Origin: Vespa crabro
Lineage: Eukaryota > Arthropoda > Insecta > Hymenoptera > Vespidae
Length of the DNA: 64,000 bases
Assembly: GCF_910589235.1 (NCBI RefSeq)
Contig: NC_060961.1
Location: forward strand, 3,356,001 to 3,420,000
Direction of reading: 5' to 3'
Part shown: in pieces, positions 62,148 through 64,000 of the stretch
Layout of the letters: each line of letters begins with the position of its first letter
How positions within the stretch are numbered: position 1 is the first letter of the stretch
Translations under genes and position numbers: made by a program
Notes under the pieces: generated by a model
The model's input: only the letters and a program-made list of their open reading frames with translations
Database searches by the model: none
Told to the model about the DNA's origin: nothing

Positions 62148-63406
62148 ACAAACTCACGCTCGTTCACTATCCGTCCATCCTATTCCAACAGCGGCCACTA
62201 CCCTCTCGGTCTACCGTTCCTATTCCCTCTCCCTCCCACTATTTTCATCTCTTTCTCTCTCTCTCTTTCTCTCTCTCTTGCTCGATCCATCCACCTCTTC
62301 TACATTTCCCTCTTTCTCCATCGCCGTCTCTATCTCTTTCTCTTTCTATCTCGCTCTCAGCCAGGCGCTCACGAAGCGACGGAGCACCGGCCGATTTTGC
62401 ATTTAAATTTGGTAAATTTGCCGGAGTTGGCAAATGAGCTGTGGGCATGGTGTCTAATACTCGCGCACGAGCACGGCCGCCGATACACTGCGTCTAATGC
62501 CTCTGGAGAGGGTACACCGGATACACGGATACAGTCCTTTGCAAAAGTCTCTTAGAAATAGAGATTTCTTTTTTCTTGTGCAAAAGTTTGATCTCTGATC
62601 GATCGTATCTTCTTTATCTAAGATCAAAGAAAGAATAAATAGGGTCACTAATGAAGCACAGAAGATCAAAATTTCTCAATAGCCTGACGATAAATCGTCT
62701 TCAGGATTGAAGAACATTCAATGAAATGTTCACTTCTATTCCTTATTAAGATTATTTTAAATCAAGATCAATTAATCTTTCCTTCTTTAACATTTTGTTC
62801 TTATTATTAATTGACAATAACAAAATGTTTCGTATGCGCAAATAAATACATGTTGCACGTCATCGATCTACTTCTAAACAGCTAAGTTAATACTAAGACG
62901 AAAATAGTGATAGATTATAAAATGAGTTCATGTATGGGAAAATAAACGCGGAAAAGGGGGTATACCACGTAAACTTTCAATTTCGGTTACAGCGGACCTA
63001 TAGAGAAGAATCGGACGATAATGGAAGATCGATTTTGAAAAGCGCCAGGAGCGCGTAGAACAAAACGAAAATATTTGGGCGAGTGTAGAAAGCCGAAAGC
63101 ATTTTTTTCCTCCCTCTCTATCAGCCATCTCTTACCCACCCTATCGTTTTTTCTCTTTCCCTCACTCTCTCGCCACTCAACCACGCGGTCCAGTCTTTCT
63201 CTTTTTTTTTTTTTGTTTCATATTCCGGCACGGTAAACTGATAGAAATATTGCATCAGCGAGTCCGTGAATCCGCAACGTGTGTATCTCGTTTGCGGTGA
63301 GGTATCCAGCTTTCGTACTGGACTGTACGCACCCACACGTGGGAAATAGTGCATAGGAAATGCAAACGTGTAGCGGAGAACTTCGGACAGCACCCTCTAA
63401 TTTTAG

Positions 63407-63421
63407 CCCGCAGAGGGCAGC
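63407..63421 (+). promoter_or_regulatory. CTCF-like motif
   Basis: CCCGCAGAGGGCAGC matches the general CTCF core CCASYAGRKGGCRSY at 14 of 15 positions, the exception being the third base. CAGCACCCT occurs on both sides (63388-63396 and 63418-63426). Confidence 0.45.
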
Positions 63422-64000
63422 ACCCTGTCACGCCTGTACGTGTCTGTCCATGTTGTAAAGTTGCGTTCCATTTTCATCGTAGTCCTCTTTCCAAATTCGA
63501 CCGTAGCAACTCTTGGAAACCCGACTAACACCGATCGCTGCGGTTTTCTACCGGCCAACCTGTCGAACTTTTTATGTAGTTTCCAGTCCTACACTCCTTC
63601 CTTGGGTCTGAAAATAGTCAGCATAAATGCGGCTTATTAGAGATATATCTTTTCTCTCGTTAATTGTTCTTTTGAATATACAAATGACAAGTCCATTGTT
63701 ATATAGAACACAATGATATGGATCACGTTTCCGTTTATAAGTAATTAGCTTTCTATATAATATGGGATCACGATGAATACTTGCTCGTCTTTGTTGAAAT
63801 TACAATACATCGTACGCTTTTCCATCCGTATAACTATATAGATAAAATTTCGATAATCAATAGTGTATTTAATCTGATTACGATAAATATATTTCTCCAT
63901 AAAGCGAGAAAGAAAGAGTAAATATTGTTCGTTTTGGACATTTATATGAGACGAACAAAGCAAAGTAACCGTACAACTGAAAGAGATCGATAGAATACTA

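Larger units (their letters stand above)
60631..64000. other. islands and microsatellites at the right edge
   Basis: GC-richer islands at 60.98-61.2, 61.74-62.0, 62.36-62.53 and 63.18-63.62 kb are separated by AT-rich DNA and a long CT tract (62021-62147). The last island carries a CTCF-like motif (63407-63421). No gene supported. Confidence 0.45.

Noticed and set aside
61864..62555. Long plus-strand frames of 130-212 codons rich in Ser/Leu/Phe
   Set aside because: Translations of a (CT)n compound repeat; all three frames stay open across it, as expected of a repeat without stops.
63121..63393. 90-codon minus frame
   Set aside because: No ATG at the frame start, a poly-Lys stretch from poly-T/A, and no acceptor with a good pyrimidine tract.
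1..64000. CRISPR arrays, bacterial operons, Shine-Dalgarno sites
   Set aside because: The DNA is eukaryotic: introns, TATA boxes and AATAAA signals. The repeats are microsatellites with no regular unique spacers.
1..64000. tRNA and rRNA genes
   Set aside because: I looked for B-box-like GGTTCGAATCC and its complement and saw only partial matches with no cloverleaf around them; a covariance-model scan was not possible.

Overview
The window is nuclear DNA of an insect. The genes are split by GT-AG introns with short coding exons, non-coding 5' exons, TATA boxes and AATAAA-type poly(A) signals. The background is AT-rich and there is an extreme load of (GA/CT)n and (TA)n microsatellites. The genes present (secreted single-knot ICK peptides and a phospholipase A1/pancreatic-type lipase) best fit a hymenopteran, probably an aculeate such as a wasp, ant or bee. 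That taxonomic guess is inference.

Layout. 1-1260 is a CpG-richer, unassigned block, followed by an AT-rich, microsatellite-loaded stretch to about 6.1 kb. 6.1-14.0 kb is the main find: four small genes, all on the minus strand, each encoding a signal peptide followed by one six-cysteine domain with identical spacing (C-x6-C-x5-CC-x4-C-x6-C, the inhibitor-cystine-knot or knottin pattern). None of them is a complete open reading frame, because a phase-0 intron falls just before the second cysteine in every copy. A second intron lies in each 5' UTR. The gene nearest 6-7 kb looks like the insect OCLP1-type peptide; the other three have very different loops and tails. Just beyond the fourth gene, at 14653-14747, is a long near-perfect hairpin with microRNA-precursor geometry.

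14.8-30.7 kb has no gene I can support. It holds microsatellites, a diverged ~300-bp tandem duplication (21.2-21.8 kb), paired homeodomain-type sites, a CTCF-like motif and GC-richer islands at 26-30 kb that look like conserved regulatory DNA. 30.7-32.3 kb holds one complete four-exon lipase gene (minus strand, 351 codons) with Ser-Asp-His triad context. 32.4-64 kb has no convincing coding exon. It alternates GC-richer islands, often flanking long (CT/GA)n tracts, with AT-rich deserts, and carries YY1/Pho-like and CTCF-like motifs and several perfect dyads. It could be a large intron or the regulatory landscape of a gene outside the window.

All five recognised genes are on one strand and encode secreted proteins. 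Both families include known venom components, but the sequence alone does not show venom expression. OCLP1-type ICK peptides and neutral lipases also have non-venom roles.
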